A stretch of 64,000 nucleotides of DNA from Merdimonas faecis (lineage in GTDB: Bacteria; Bacillota; Clostridia; Lachnospirales; Lachnospiraceae), in contig NZ_MIEH01000018.1 in assembly GCF_001754075.1 (NCBI RefSeq), positions 248,001 through 312,000 on the forward strand, written 5' to 3'. The translations under genes and the position numbers were made by a program. Shown piece by piece: positions 18,559-28,074 of this stretch (position 1 is its first letter; each line of letters begins with the position of its first letter). The notes beneath the pieces are model-generated. The model searched no databases and was not told the DNA's origin. It saw only the letters and a program-made list of their open reading frames with translations.

Positions 18559-19022
18559 TCGATTTCCTCCTTTTCATCGTTTAGCATATCACGCAGCGAT
18601 GCAATATTACGAAGGATGGTATCACCGGGAACTAAAGCGATACCTGCGGTTTCCGGATTTTCGTCTCCCAAAACAACAAGAAGATCACCTTGTTTGATAC
18701 GGAAAAGATCCCTTGCCTTTTTGGGCAGAACAATCTGTCCTCGGTCTCCGACTTTGACCGTTCCAAAAAGATGTTTTCCCTTCGGCGGGATTGGCATATG
18801 TTCTTTCTCTTGATCATAGTGAATGAGAGAATCTAACGAAACATCGTAAAGCTCTGCCAGGGCATTACAGTTGAGAATATCAGGTACTGTTTCTCCTGAC
18901 TCCCATTTTGCTACAGCCTGTCGGCTTACACCGACTTTTTCTGCTACTTCTTCCTGCGAGTATTTATGGTACTGTCGCAGTGCTGATAAATTTTGAAAAA
19001 TCAGGTTTGATTGTTTTTTCAT
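18555..19022 (-). CDS. Transcription regulator: XRE helix-turn-helix fused to AbrB-like domain
   Basis: A 155-residue predicted DNA-binding protein with two different domains. Residues about 10-62 are a Cro/CI helix-turn-helix (YSQEEVAEKVGVSRQAVAKW). Residues about 84-130 form a SpoVT/AbrB swapped-hairpin barrel (VKVGDRGQIVLPKKARDLF). It heads the ABC-exporter operon and most likely controls it. AAGGAGG lies upstream of the ATG. An inverted repeat in the upstream region could be its operator. The ligand is unknown; the AbrB domain may serve for dimerisation or a second DNA contact. Confidence 0.88.
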   Translation of the reverse strand: MKKQSNLIFQNLSALRQYHKYSQEEVAEKVGVSRQAVAKWESGETVPDILNCNALAELYDVSLDSLIHYDQEKEHMPIPPKGKHLFGTVKVGDRGQIVLPKKARDLFRIKQGDLLVVLGDENPETAGIALVPGDTILRNIASLRDMLNDEKEEIE

Positions 19023-19045
19023 GTATTTCCAACCTCCTTGCCTTT

Positions 19046-19127
19046 ATTATATCGTATTCTTTCTGGAGTTCTACCAACAGGAGCTGACAAAAAATGTATG
19101 TTTTGGTTGCCTTTTACATTAAAACAT
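19046..19127 (-). promoter_or_regulatory. Promoter and candidate operator of the regulator-ABC operon
   Basis: On the minus strand a perfect TATAAT (plus-strand 19046-19051) lies upstream of the regulator start, but the -35 position is poor. Further upstream ATGTTTT (19098-19104) and AAAACAT (19121-19127) form a 7-bp inverted repeat with a 16-base spacer, a plausible site for the regulator or an activator. Confidence 0.45.
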
Positions 19128-19140
19128 GACATGCTATTGT

Positions 19141-19290
19141 CATAGATTGTTGGCTATGAGATTTATCTAGGTGATGTGCGTAAGTGAAAGCCGGAAAGTT
19201 AGAAAACGGTTATCCGGCAGCCAGTTAAATCTGGCTAAAAATGGACCCTAACAATTGCGTAGGTTTGGCAATGATTCTTCAAATTCTCTA
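19141..19290. other. Intergenic region with two adjacent hairpins, unknown
   Basis: The 386-base gap between divergent genes holds, besides the promoters, a more G+C-rich patch with two consecutive stems: GCCGGA / TCCGGC (19190-19218) and AGCCAG / CTGGCT (19219-19236). No known riboswitch consensus was recognised, and there is no reading frame. It could be a small structured RNA or a remnant of a mobile element. Confidence 0.35.
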
Positions 19291-19292
19291 GA

Positions 19293-19321
19293 TTGACATA
19301 TGAAATCCCTTTTAGTACAAT
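19293..19321 (+). promoter_or_regulatory. Promoter of the radical-SAM gene pair
   Basis: A perfect TTGACA (19293-19298), a 17-base spacer and TACAAT (19316-19321). The predicted transcript starts about 80 bases before the GTG at 19409. Confidence 0.78.
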
Positions 19322-19408
19322 TTATACGGATTTGTAATGCTCAAATATAAAAATTCATTTTACATAAATCTTCAATAAATAAAAATTATAAAAAAGGATG
19401 TTTAAGAA

Positions 19409-21274
19409 GTGAGAAAACTAGCTTTAAATGATGAAATATTGCTAAAGATTGAGAAACCTGCCCGTTATATCGGCGGTGAAGTAAATTCGGTGATGAAAGA
19501 TAAGGAGCAGGTGGATATCCGCTTTGCCATGTGTTTTCCGGACGTTTACGAGATCGGTATGTCCCATCTGGGAATCCAGATCCTCTACGATATGTTCAAT
19601 CGCAGAGATGACGTCTGGTGCGAGCGGGTGTATTCGCCATGGACCGATCTTGACAAGGTCATGCGGGAAGAAAAGATCCCGTTGTTTGCGCTGGAGTCCC
19701 AGGATCCGGTACGGGAGTTTGACTTCCTGGGCATCACCATCCAGTATGAGATGTGCTACACCAATATCCTGCAGGTTCTGGATCTGTCAGGAATCCCTCT
19801 GGATGCAGAAGAACGGACCTGGGAGGATCCCATCGTGATCGGCGGAGGGCCCTGCACCTATAACCCGGAGCCGCTGGCAGAGTTTTTTGACCTGTTCTAT
19901 ATCGGAGAAGGAGAGACGGTTTACGACCGTCTGTTTGACGTATATAAAGAAGTTCGGGCAAGAGGAGGCTCCAGGCAGGAGTTCCTGGAGGCGGCGGCCG
20001 AAATCGAAGGAATCTATGTCCCTTCATTTTATGAAACCACATATCATGAAGACGGGACGATTCGGTCATTTGATCCGGTCAATCCCCATGCAAAACCAGT
20101 GGTTCACAAACAGGTGGTCATGGAAATGCAGGATACCACCTATCCGGAGAAACCGGTGGTGCCATTTATCAAAGTGACCCAGGATCGGGTGGTGATGGAA
20201 ATCATGAGAGGATGCATCAGAGGCTGCCGGTTCTGCCAGGCAGGGATGCTGTACCGCCCTACCAGGGAACGGGATGTGGAGGTCTTAAAAGACTATGCAT
20301 ATAAGATGCTGAGAAACACCGGACATGAAGAGATTTCTTTAAGCTCCCTAAGCTCCAGTGACTATAGTGAGCTGAAAGAGCTGGTGATGTTTCTGATCGA
20401 GGAATTCAAGGACAAGGGGATCAATATTTCTCTGCCTTCTCTCAGGATCGATGCGTTTTCTCTGGACGTGATGGGAAAGGTACAGGATATCAGGAAGAGC
20501 AGTCTTACTTTTGCTCCGGAGGCCGGATCCCAGCGGATGCGGAACGTGATCAATAAAGGTTTGACAGAGGAGATGATCCTGGACGGAGCAGGACAGGCTT
20601 TTGAAGGCGGATGGAATAAGGTAAAACTGTATTTTATGCTGGGGCTTCCCACGGAGACTGAGGAAGATATGCGAGCTATCCCGGAGCTTGCGGACAAGAT
20701 CGCAAGAAGGTACTATGAGATCCCCAAGGATCAGAGAAACGGAAAGTGCCAGGTAACGACCAGCACCTCTTTCTTTATCCCCAAGCCATTTACTCCGTTC
20801 CAGTGGGCGAAAATGTATACTAACGAGGAATATATTGGGAAGGCTGCAGTTGTCAAACGGGGGTTCCAGGATCAACTCAACCGCAAGAGCCTGAAATATC
20901 ATTGGCACGATGCAGAGGTAACCGTGCTGGAAGGTGTGATGGCAAGAGGAGACCGAAAAGTCGGCCGCGTGATCCGGGAGGCTTACAGACTGGGCTGTCT
21001 TTACGACTCCTGGAGCGATCTGTTCGACAATGATAAATGGATGCAGGCCTTTGAGAACACCGGGATCGATATCGGGTTTTACAATCTGCGGGAACGTTCT
21101 CTGGATGAGGTCTTCCCCTGGGACTTTATTGATATCGGTGTGACCAAGTCATTCCTGAAGCGGGAATGGGAGCGGGCCATGAAAGGAGAGGTGACGCCCA
21201 ACTGCCGGATGCAGTGTTCCGGCTGTGGCGTGGCGAAATGGAAAGGAGGTGTCTGTGTTGAAGGCAAGAATTAA
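19409..21274 (+). CDS. B12-binding/radical SAM protein, TIGR03960 family
   Basis: A 621-residue protein with an N-terminal cobalamin-binding-like region followed by a radical SAM core. The cluster motif C269-x3-C273-x2-C276 lies in RGCIRGCRFCQAG. The C-terminal end has a cysteine group (CRMQCSGCGVAKWKGGVC) that may bind a further metal. The start is GTG with AAGGA ten bases upstream; the family usually begins MRKLALNDE, as here. It overlaps the next gene, its usual partner. The reaction is not established; a role in RNA modification is often suggested. Confidence 0.9.
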   Translation: MRKLALNDEILLKIEKPARYIGGEVNSVMKDKEQVDIRFAMCFPDVYEIGMSHLGIQILYDMFNRRDDVWCERVYSPWTDLDKVMREEKIPLFALESQDPVREFDFLGITIQYEMCYTNILQVLDLSGIPLDAEERTWEDPIVIGGGPCTYNPEPLAEFFDLFYIGEGETVYDRLFDVYKEVRARGGSRQEFLEAAAEIEGIYVPSFYETTYHEDGTIRSFDPVNPHAKPVVHKQVVMEMQDTTYPEKPVVPFIKVTQDRVVMEIMRGCIRGCRFCQAGMLYRPTRERDVEVLKDYAYKMLRNTGHEEISLSSLSSSDYSELKELVMFLIEEFKDKGINISLPSLRIDAFSLDVMGKVQDIRKSSLTFAPEAGSQRMRNVINKGLTEEMILDGAGQAFEGGWNKVKLYFMLGLPTETEEDMRAIPELADKIARRYYEIPKDQRNGKCQVTTSTSFFIPKPFTPFQWAKMYTNEEYIGKAAVVKRGFQDQLNRKSLKYHWHDAEVTVLEGVMARGDRKVGRVIREAYRLGCLYDSWSDLFDNDKWMQAFENTGIDIGFYNLRERSLDEVFPWDFIDIGVTKSFLKREWERAMKGEVTPNCRMQCSGCGVAKWKGGVCVEGKN

Positions 21275-21977
21275 GTTTCGTAAATATGGCATCATGCGCT
21301 TCATCGGGCACCTGGATGTGATGCGTTATTTCCAGAAGGCCATGAGAAGGGCGGATATTCCGATTGCATTTACCGGCGGCTACAGTCCCCATATGATCAT
21401 GTCTTTCGCACAGCCTCTGGGGATTGGTATCACCAGCGACGGAGAATATCTGGATATCGAGCTTACGGAGAGCATTTCTTCCGAAGCGGCAGTAGGACGT
21501 TTGAACCAGGTAATGGCAGAGGGAATTGATGTGGTAAGTTTTGTGCAGATATCAGAGGATAAGAAGGAAAGCGGCATGACCATAGTGGCGGCAGCGGACT
21601 ATGAGGTCACATTGCTTTTGTCCGCAAAATCTATGGAAGAGACAGTTCCGGTTCCAGAGGAGTGGAAAGAAAAGCTTGCAGCCTTCCTGGAAAAAACAGA
21701 GTTGAAGGTGCTGAAAAAAACGAAACGAAGTGAAAAAGAAGTGAATATCCGGCCGATGATCCAAGAGATGGAGCTGACGGAAGCAGGGATACGCATGTTT
21801 CTTTCTGCGGGAAGCGAGGAAAATCTGAAGCCGGATCTGGTCATGGAAACGTTTCTCAAAGATATGGGGCTCCCGGCGGAGAAATATCCATTTCATATCC
21901 ACCGCAGGGATATCTATGCGAAGACACCGCAGGGCGGGTATCTGCCACTGGAGGATTTGGGGACCCTCGTGCCGTAG
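21258..21977 (+). CDS. Radical-SAM-associated protein, TIGR03936 family (DUF2344)
   Basis: A 240-residue partner of the TIGR03960 radical SAM protein. The N-terminal block RIKFRKYGIMRFIGHLDVMR is typical, as is PIAFTGGYSPHMIMSFAQPL. The start is read as TTG 21258, eight bases after AGGAGG and inside the previous gene; GTG 21255 is the alternative. In many clostridia this pair is followed by rng (ribonuclease G) and rplU. Here lysC follows instead. Function is unknown beyond the genetic link. Confidence 0.87.
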   Translation: MKARIKFRKYGIMRFIGHLDVMRYFQKAMRRADIPIAFTGGYSPHMIMSFAQPLGIGITSDGEYLDIELTESISSEAAVGRLNQVMAEGIDVVSFVQISEDKKESGMTIVAAADYEVTLLLSAKSMEETVPVPEEWKEKLAAFLEKTELKVLKKTKRSEKEVNIRPMIQEMELTEAGIRMFLSAGSEENLKPDLVMETFLKDMGLPAEKYPFHIHRRDIYAKTPQGGYLPLEDLGTLVP

Positions 21978-21994
21978 GGGCTGCCTCCCACCCA

Positions 21995-22023
21995 TTGCAG
22001 GTTCAGCAGAAATAAGGTAAAAT
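21995..22023 (+). promoter_or_regulatory. Candidate promoter of lysC
   Basis: TTGCAG (21995-22000) and TAAAAT (22018-22023), each one substitution or so from consensus, with a 17-base spacer. It gives a leader of about 35 bases. Confidence 0.6.
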
Positions 22024-22065
22024 AGATAACAGATGAGCAAATTGCAGTTTGGAGGACAACAAAAG

Positions 22066-23400
22066 ATGATAAAAGTGGTAAAATTTGGCGGAAGCTCCCT
22101 GGCGGATGCGGAACAGTTCCGTAAGGTGGGCCGGATTATCCGGAAGGATGCAGACCGCAGATATGTGGTGCCTTCTGCTCCCGGGAAACGTACGCCAGAT
22201 GACACAAAGGTGACAGACATGCTGTATGGCTGTTACGGCGTGGCGATCATGGAAGAGGAGGAGTGCGAAGAAGAGTTTGAGAGCCGTCTTGAAAAGATCA
22301 AAGAACGCTATGATGAGATCATAGAGGGACTTGGACTTTCTATGGATCTGACGGATGAGTTCCGTATGATCAGGGAGAATTTTATCCGGAAGACCGGTCG
22401 TGACTATGCCGCATCCCGAGGGGAATATCTGAATGGCCGTATTATGGCAGAATATCTGGGATATCCCTTTATCGACGCGGCGGACGTGATTTTTTTTGAT
22501 GAAGACGGCAACTTTGACGCTAAAAAGACAGATCAGGTGCTGGCAGAGGTGCTGGCAGAAAAGAAGTGCGCTGTGATCCCTGGATTTTACGGATCCATGC
22601 CGGACGGGTCTGTGAAAACCTTTTCCAGAGGAGGATCGGATATCACCGGTTCGATCGTGGCAAAGGCGGTCCATGCGGATATGTATGAAAACTGGACGGA
22701 TGTATCTGGTTTCCTGATCACAGATCCCAGGATCATTCCGAATCCAAAGGCTATTGACGTGATCACCTACCGCGAGCTCAGAGAGCTGTCCTATATGGGG
22801 GCTACGGTTCTTCATGAAGACGCAATTTTTCCGGTGCGTAAGGAAGGGATTCCGATTAATATCCGTAATACCAATATCCCGGAGGATAAGGGGACACTGA
22901 TCGTAGAAAGTACCTGCAGGAAGCCCCGGTTCGTGATCACTGGAATTGCAGGGAAGAAGGATTTTGCATCCATTACCGTAGAAAAAGCCATGATGAATAC
23001 GGAAGTCGGCTTCTGTAAAAAAGTTCTGGAGGTGTTCTCGGATAATGGGATCTCCATCGAACATATGCCGTCAGGAATCGATACTTTTACCATCTTTGTC
23101 CATCAGGATGAGTTTGAGGAAAAGGAACAGAAGGTCATTGCAGGGATCCATCGGGCAGTAGAGCCGGATTTCCTGGAACTGGAATCCGATCTTGCCCTGA
23201 TTGCCGTGGTGGGCCGGGGGATGCGTGCCACCAGAGGTACATCCGGGCGGATTTTTTCTGCGCTGGCCCATGCGAATGTCAATGTAAAAATGATCGACCA
23301 GGGTTCCAGTGAACTGAACATCATCATCGGAGTGCGGAATCATGACTTTGAAACCGCGATCCGTGCGATTTACGACATCTTTGTAAACACCATGCTGTAA
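22066..23400 (+). CDS. lysC: Aspartate kinase
   Basis: Phosphorylates aspartate as the first step to lysine, threonine, methionine and diaminopimelate. The kinase signature KFGGSSLAD lies at residues 5-13, with FSRGGSDITGS in the amino-acid-kinase fold. Two ACT domains form the C-terminal third (from about residue 310), indicating feedback control by lysine or threonine. It has 444 residues. GGAGG ten bases ahead of ATG 22066 sets the start; the longer frame from 22033 lies ahead of that site. It has its own candidate promoter. It is followed by a CBS-domain protein, which may be co-transcribed. Confidence 0.95.
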   Translation: MIKVVKFGGSSLADAEQFRKVGRIIRKDADRRYVVPSAPGKRTPDDTKVTDMLYGCYGVAIMEEEECEEEFESRLEKIKERYDEIIEGLGLSMDLTDEFRMIRENFIRKTGRDYAASRGEYLNGRIMAEYLGYPFIDAADVIFFDEDGNFDAKKTDQVLAEVLAEKKCAVIPGFYGSMPDGSVKTFSRGGSDITGSIVAKAVHADMYENWTDVSGFLITDPRIIPNPKAIDVITYRELRELSYMGATVLHEDAIFPVRKEGIPINIRNTNIPEDKGTLIVESTCRKPRFVITGIAGKKDFASITVEKAMMNTEVGFCKKVLEVFSDNGISIEHMPSGIDTFTIFVHQDEFEEKEQKVIAGIHRAVEPDFLELESDLALIAVVGRGMRATRGTSGRIFSALAHANVNVKMIDQGSSELNIIIGVRNHDFETAIRAIYDIFVNTML

Positions 23401-23428
23401 GAAAAAGCAAGATCAGGGGAGAGTTTTT

Positions 23429-23854
23429 ATGAACATTTTGTTTTTCTTAAGACCGAAAAGTGAGGTGGCTTATATCTATGATTACCATACGCTGCGGCAG
23501 GCGCTGGAAATCATGGAATACCACAAATATTCCTCGGTCCCGATCCTGAACAGAGAGGGAAAATACGTAGGAACGATCACGGAAGGAGATCTTTTGTGGT
23601 CACTGAAAAAAAGAAATCTGCTGAATCTGAAAGATGCGGAAGATGTAAGCATCATGAAGATCGAGCGGAGAATGGATTATTTATCCGTGTCTGCCGAATC
23701 AGATATGGAGGATCTGATCGAACGGGCGATGGAACAGAATTTTGTACCGGTGGTAGATGATCAGGGGCATTTTATCGGGATCATTACCAGACGTGACATC
23801 ATTGGATACTGCTATGACAAGATAAAGGAGTGTGAGAAATGTCATGATCATTGA
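23429..23854 (+). CDS. Tandem CBS-domain protein
   Basis: 141 residues made up of two CBS motifs (about 15-65 and 80-135), each with the pattern of a short helix, GTITEGDL or GIITRRDI, and hydrophobic strands. Such stand-alone pairs bind adenine nucleotides and report energy state or regulate a partner. It follows lysC by 28 bases and overlaps the amidohydrolase by 11 bases, so all three are likely one transcript. The partner and the ligand are unknown. Confidence 0.88.
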   Translation: MNILFFLRPKSEVAYIYDYHTLRQALEIMEYHKYSSVPILNREGKYVGTITEGDLLWSLKKRNLLNLKDAEDVSIMKIERRMDYLSVSAESDMEDLIERAMEQNFVPVVDDQGHFIGIITRRDIIGYCYDKIKECEKCHDH

Positions 23855-24638
23855 TTTCCATACCCATATTTTCCCGGAGAAGATTGCAGGCAGGACGCTG
23901 GATTATCTGAAAGAAATCTGTCAGACTGAACCATACACGGACGGAACTGCAAAGGATCTGATCCGGTCGCAGAAAGAGGCCGGTGTGGATATTTCCGTAG
24001 CGCTTCCGGCTGTGACAAAGCCGTCCCAGGTTGACTCGATTAACCGTTTCGTTCTGGATTTCCAGGAAGGGCCGATTTTGTCCTTTGGAGGGATCCACCC
24101 CGCATGTGAGAACTACAAAGAGATCCTGAAAGGGATTAAAGACGCGGGAATCCGGGGAATTAAGCTGCATCCGGACTATCAGGACACTTATTTTAATGAT
24201 ATCCGCTATAAGAGGATTATATCCTATGCGTCAGAGCTTGGGCTTATTGTCAGCGTCCATGCAGGACAAGATCCGAAATGTCCGGATGATATCCACTGTA
24301 CTCCCGGGATGGCACTGGAAGTAATCCGGGAAGTGCAGCCACAGAAGCTTGTCCTGGCTCATTTCGGAGGAAATCAATGCTGGAATGAGGTGGAAGAGTA
24401 TCTGGTGGGAGAAAAAGTATATTTTGACACGGCAGTGGTGCTTGGCGTTATCCCGGAGGAGCAGTTCGTAAGGATGGTAAGAAACCACGGCGTGGAGAAG
24501 ACTTTATTTGGAACCGATTCCCCCTGGGCGGGCCAGAAGGAATTTGTAGATTATATGAAGCAATGTCCGCTGACGGAAGAAGAAAAAGAACGGATCTTTT
24601 CTCAAAATGCCCTGGAGCTTCTGGGGATTTCAAAGTAA
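23844..24638 (+). CDS. Amidohydrolase (PF04909 type)
   Basis: A metal-dependent TIM-barrel hydrolase of 264 residues. The metal-binding HxH is in DFHTHIFPEK near the N terminus, with later ligands in KLHPDYQ, SVHAGQDPKC, LAHFGGN and FGTDSPW. This matches the amidohydrolase-2 or decarboxylase group. The start is taken at ATG 23844; AAGGAG lies 13 bases upstream, longer than ideal, and the GTG at 23832 is too close to it. It overlaps the CBS gene. The substrate is unknown. Confidence 0.87.
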   Translation: MIIDFHTHIFPEKIAGRTLDYLKEICQTEPYTDGTAKDLIRSQKEAGVDISVALPAVTKPSQVDSINRFVLDFQEGPILSFGGIHPACENYKEILKGIKDAGIRGIKLHPDYQDTYFNDIRYKRIISYASELGLIVSVHAGQDPKCPDDIHCTPGMALEVIREVQPQKLVLAHFGGNQCWNEVEEYLVGEKVYFDTAVVLGVIPEEQFVRMVRNHGVEKTLFGTDSPWAGQKEFVDYMKQCPLTEEEKERIFSQNALELLGISK

Positions 24639-24694
24639 AGACATGGCAGGAGAAGATTTTTTGTAAAAACACAGCATATTTTCGCAAAAACCTC

Positions 24695-24723
24695 TTGAAA
24701 GATACGAAATCGTGTGCTATTAT
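24695..24723 (+). promoter_or_regulatory. Promoter of rplU-prp-rpmA
   Basis: TTGAAA (24695-24700), a 17-base spacer and TATTAT (24718-24723) upstream of the rplU leader. Confidence 0.7.
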
Positions 24724-24729
24724 ATTACA

Positions 24730-24803
24730 GTATGCCGCACAATGAGGTTTTTAAAGTCTGCAGATGCAGACACCGTAATTGGCGAGTAATGATAATAGGA
24801 GGT
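24730..24803 (+). ncRNA. Candidate ribosomal protein L21 leader
   Basis: The roughly 80-base untranslated leader of rplU contains a tight hairpin GTCTGC-AGAT-GCAGAC (24757-24772) followed by GGCGAGTAATGATAATAGG before the ribosome-binding site. Position and shape fit the L21 leader known in Firmicutes, through which L21 is thought to control its own synthesis. Assigned from context and memory of the motif. Confidence 0.55.
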
Positions 24804-24808
24804 GCCAT

Positions 24809-25117
24809 ATGTACGCGATTATAGCAACAGGTGGTAAACAGTACAAAGTAGCCGAAGGCGATATCATTAAAGTAGAAAAGCTTGGTGTAGAAGCCGGAGA
24901 GACTTATACATTTGACCAGGTGCTTGCAGTAAGCGATAACGGCCTGAAGATCGGTAATCCGACCGTTGAAGGAGCAACCGTTGAGGCTTCTGTTGTAGAA
25001 AACGGAAAAGCGAAGAAAGTCATCGTTTACAAGTTTAAGAGAAAAACTGGATACCATAAGAAGAATGGTCACAGACAGCAGTACACTGCAGTGAAGATCA
25101 ACAAGATCAACGCTTAA
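24809..25117 (+). CDS. rplU: Ribosomal protein L21
   Basis: A 50S subunit protein of 102 residues. It begins [14 protein letters not shown] and ends with the basic stretch [17 protein letters not shown] that binds 23S rRNA; both are diagnostic. AGGAGG six bases ahead of ATG 24809 sets the start and excludes the longer frame from 24779. It heads the conserved cluster rplU-prp-rpmA, where prp encodes the protease that trims L27. Confidence 0.98.
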   Translation: MYAIIATGGKQYKVAEGDIIKVEKLGVEAGETYTFDQVLAVSDNGLKIGNPTVEGATVEASVVENGKAKKVIVYKFKRKTGYHKKNGHRQQYTAVKINKINA

Positions 25118-25133
25118 TTCTGGAGAGTATCCG

Positions 25134-25475
25134 ATGATTCATGTAACCATCTATCAGAACCAGAAAGACGAATATATCGGTTTCTCCGCAAGGGGACATG
25201 CCGGTTTTGCTGAGTCGGGAGAGGATATCGTCTGTGCGGCGGCATCCGTGCTGATGATCAACACGGTGAACGCTCTGGAGCTCTATGCGGATGCGAAGCT
25301 TTCTGTCTCCGGTGAGGAGGAAGAAGGAGCGCTGGATGTGAGGCTTACAGATCGGCCTACAGAAAAGACAGAGCTTTTATTTAAGACGATGGCCCTTGGT
25401 CTGACACAGATGGAAGATGACGAGAACTATGCAGAATATATTGATTTAACATTCGAGGAGGTGCAGCAGCCATGA
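25134..25475 (+). CDS. prp: Ribosomal-processing cysteine protease Prp
   Basis: Removes the N-terminal extension of ribosomal protein L27 in Firmicutes and is needed for a functional peptidyl-transferase centre. The catalytic pair is visible as H22 and C34 in [19 protein letters not shown]. At 113 residues it is typical (YsxB). It lies between rplU and rpmA and overlaps rpmA by four bases, so enzyme and substrate are made together. The L27 encoded next does carry the cleavable leader. Confidence 0.96.
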   Translation: MIHVTIYQNQKDEYIGFSARGHAGFAESGEDIVCAAASVLMINTVNALELYADAKLSVSGEEEEGALDVRLTDRPTEKTELLFKTMALGLTQMEDDENYAEYIDLTFEEVQQP

Positions 25476-25759
25476 TGAAATTAAACCTTCAGTATTTCGC
25501 TCATAAAAAGGGTGTGGGTTCTACAAAGAACGGAAGAGATTCTGAGTCCAAGAGACTTGGCGCAAAGAGAGCAGACGGACAGTTTGTAAAAGCCGGCAAC
25601 ATCCTTTACAGACAGCGCGGGACCAAGATCCATCCGGGTGTGAATGTAGGACGCGGAGGCGATGATACTTTATTCGCACTGGTTGACGGTGTCGTAAGAT
25701 TTGAGAGAAAAGGAAGAGATAAGAAACAGGTTTCTATCTATCCGGTAGCAGCTGAGTAA
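25472..25759 (+). CDS. rpmA: Ribosomal protein L27 with Prp-cleavable leader
   Basis: A 50S protein whose N terminus reaches the peptidyl-transferase centre. The sequence starts [19 protein letters not shown]; the NLQYF/A junction is the Firmicute Prp cleavage site, so the mature protein should begin AHKKG. The body ([20 protein letters not shown]) is standard L27. Two consecutive ATGs (25472 and 25475) are both possible starts. It is followed by a terminator. Confidence 0.97.
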   Translation: MMKLNLQYFAHKKGVGSTKNGRDSESKRLGAKRADGQFVKAGNILYRQRGTKIHPGVNVGRGGDDTLFALVDGVVRFERKGRDKKQVSIYPVAAE

Positions 25760-25774
25760 TCAGAGGATATGAGA

Positions 25775-27146
<1,372 letters not shown>

Positions 27147-27159
27147 GGAGTTTGAAGGA

Positions 27160-27450
27160 ATGACAACAAAGCAGAGAGCGTATTTAAAAGGGCTGGCTAT
27201 GACCATGGAGCCCATTTTCCAGATTGGAAAGAACAGCATGACGCCGGAGCTTACAAAAGCTATTCAGGAGGCGCTGGATGCACGCGAGCTGATCAAGGTA
27301 AGCGTCTTGAAAAACTGTGCGGACGATCCCCGTGCCCTGGCGGAGCTTCTGGCAGAGCGTACCCGTGCCCAGGTGGTACAGGTGATCGGGAAAAAGATTG
27401 TGCTGTATAAGGAAGGAAAAGATAAGAATAAAAGGATCCAGCTTCCATAG
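27160..27450 (+). CDS. yhbY: YhbY-family RNA-binding protein (CRM domain)
   Basis: A small RNA-binding protein of 96 residues associated with pre-50S ribosomes. The CRM signature is KGLAMTMEPIFQIGKNSMTPE, followed by VLKNCADD and a C-terminal VVQVIGKKIVLYKE strand pair. AAGGAG nine bases ahead of ATG 27160 sets the start, 13 bases after obgE. The obgE-yhbY-nadD-yqeK-rsfS order is widespread in Firmicutes. Confidence 0.95.
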   Translation: MTTKQRAYLKGLAMTMEPIFQIGKNSMTPELTKAIQEALDARELIKVSVLKNCADDPRALAELLAERTRAQVVQVIGKKIVLYKEGKDKNKRIQLP

Positions 27451-27463
27451 GTGAGGTGAGGGT

Positions 27464-28069
27464 ATGAAGATTGGAATTATGGGAGGTACCTTTGATCCGA
27501 TCCATAATGGACATCTGATGCTGGGACAGGCTGCCTATGAAGCGTTTAGCCTTGATGAGGTCTGGTTTCTTCCTAACGGCAATCCCCCGCATAAGGAGAG
27601 CAGCAGGATTGAAGCAAGTGCAAAGGAACGGGTGGAGATGACAAGACTGGCCGTCTCAGGGATTCCCTATTTCAGGGTAGAGCCCTATGAAGCGGAAAGA
27701 GATGAGGTTTCCTGTACCTGGCAGACACTGGAGTATTTTCGCGGTAAATATCCGGATGATCAAATGTTTTTCATCATAGGCGCAGATTCCCTGTTCACCA
27801 TTGAACGCTGGATACATCCGGAACGGATTTTCCCGCTTTGCACCATTCTGGCTGCATACCGGGATGAGGTAAATTCCAGGGAGCTTATGGAGGAGCAGAT
27901 CCACAGGCTCAAGGATAAATACCATGCGGACGTGCGGCTTCTGATAACGCCGCTTCTGCATGTGGCGTCCCATGAACTGCGCCGGGATATCAAAGAAGGA
28001 AAGGATATCTCTTCTTATCTGCCGGAAGCAGTCGTATCTTATATCAAAGAGCATCGGTTGTATTTATAG
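27464..28069 (+). CDS. nadD: Nicotinate-nucleotide adenylyltransferase
   Basis: Joins ATP and nicotinate mononucleotide in NAD synthesis. The nucleotidyltransferase motif GGTFDPIHNGH is at the N terminus and the second ATP-binding motif appears as VASHELRRDI near the C terminus. It has 201 residues. AGGTGAGGG precedes the ATG. The stop abuts the start of yqeK, so the two are coupled. Confidence 0.95.
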   Translation: MKIGIMGGTFDPIHNGHLMLGQAAYEAFSLDEVWFLPNGNPPHKESSRIEASAKERVEMTRLAVSGIPYFRVEPYEAERDEVSCTWQTLEYFRGKYPDDQMFFIIGADSLFTIERWIHPERIFPLCTILAAYRDEVNSRELMEEQIHRLKDKYHADVRLLITPLLHVASHELRRDIKEGKDISSYLPEAVVSYIKEHRLYL

Positions 28070-28074
28070 TGGAT

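Noticed and set aside
22003-23064. A 353-codon minus-strand frame
   Set aside because: It is fully antisense to lysC, rich in His, Arg and Ser in the manner of shadow frames, and has no start context.
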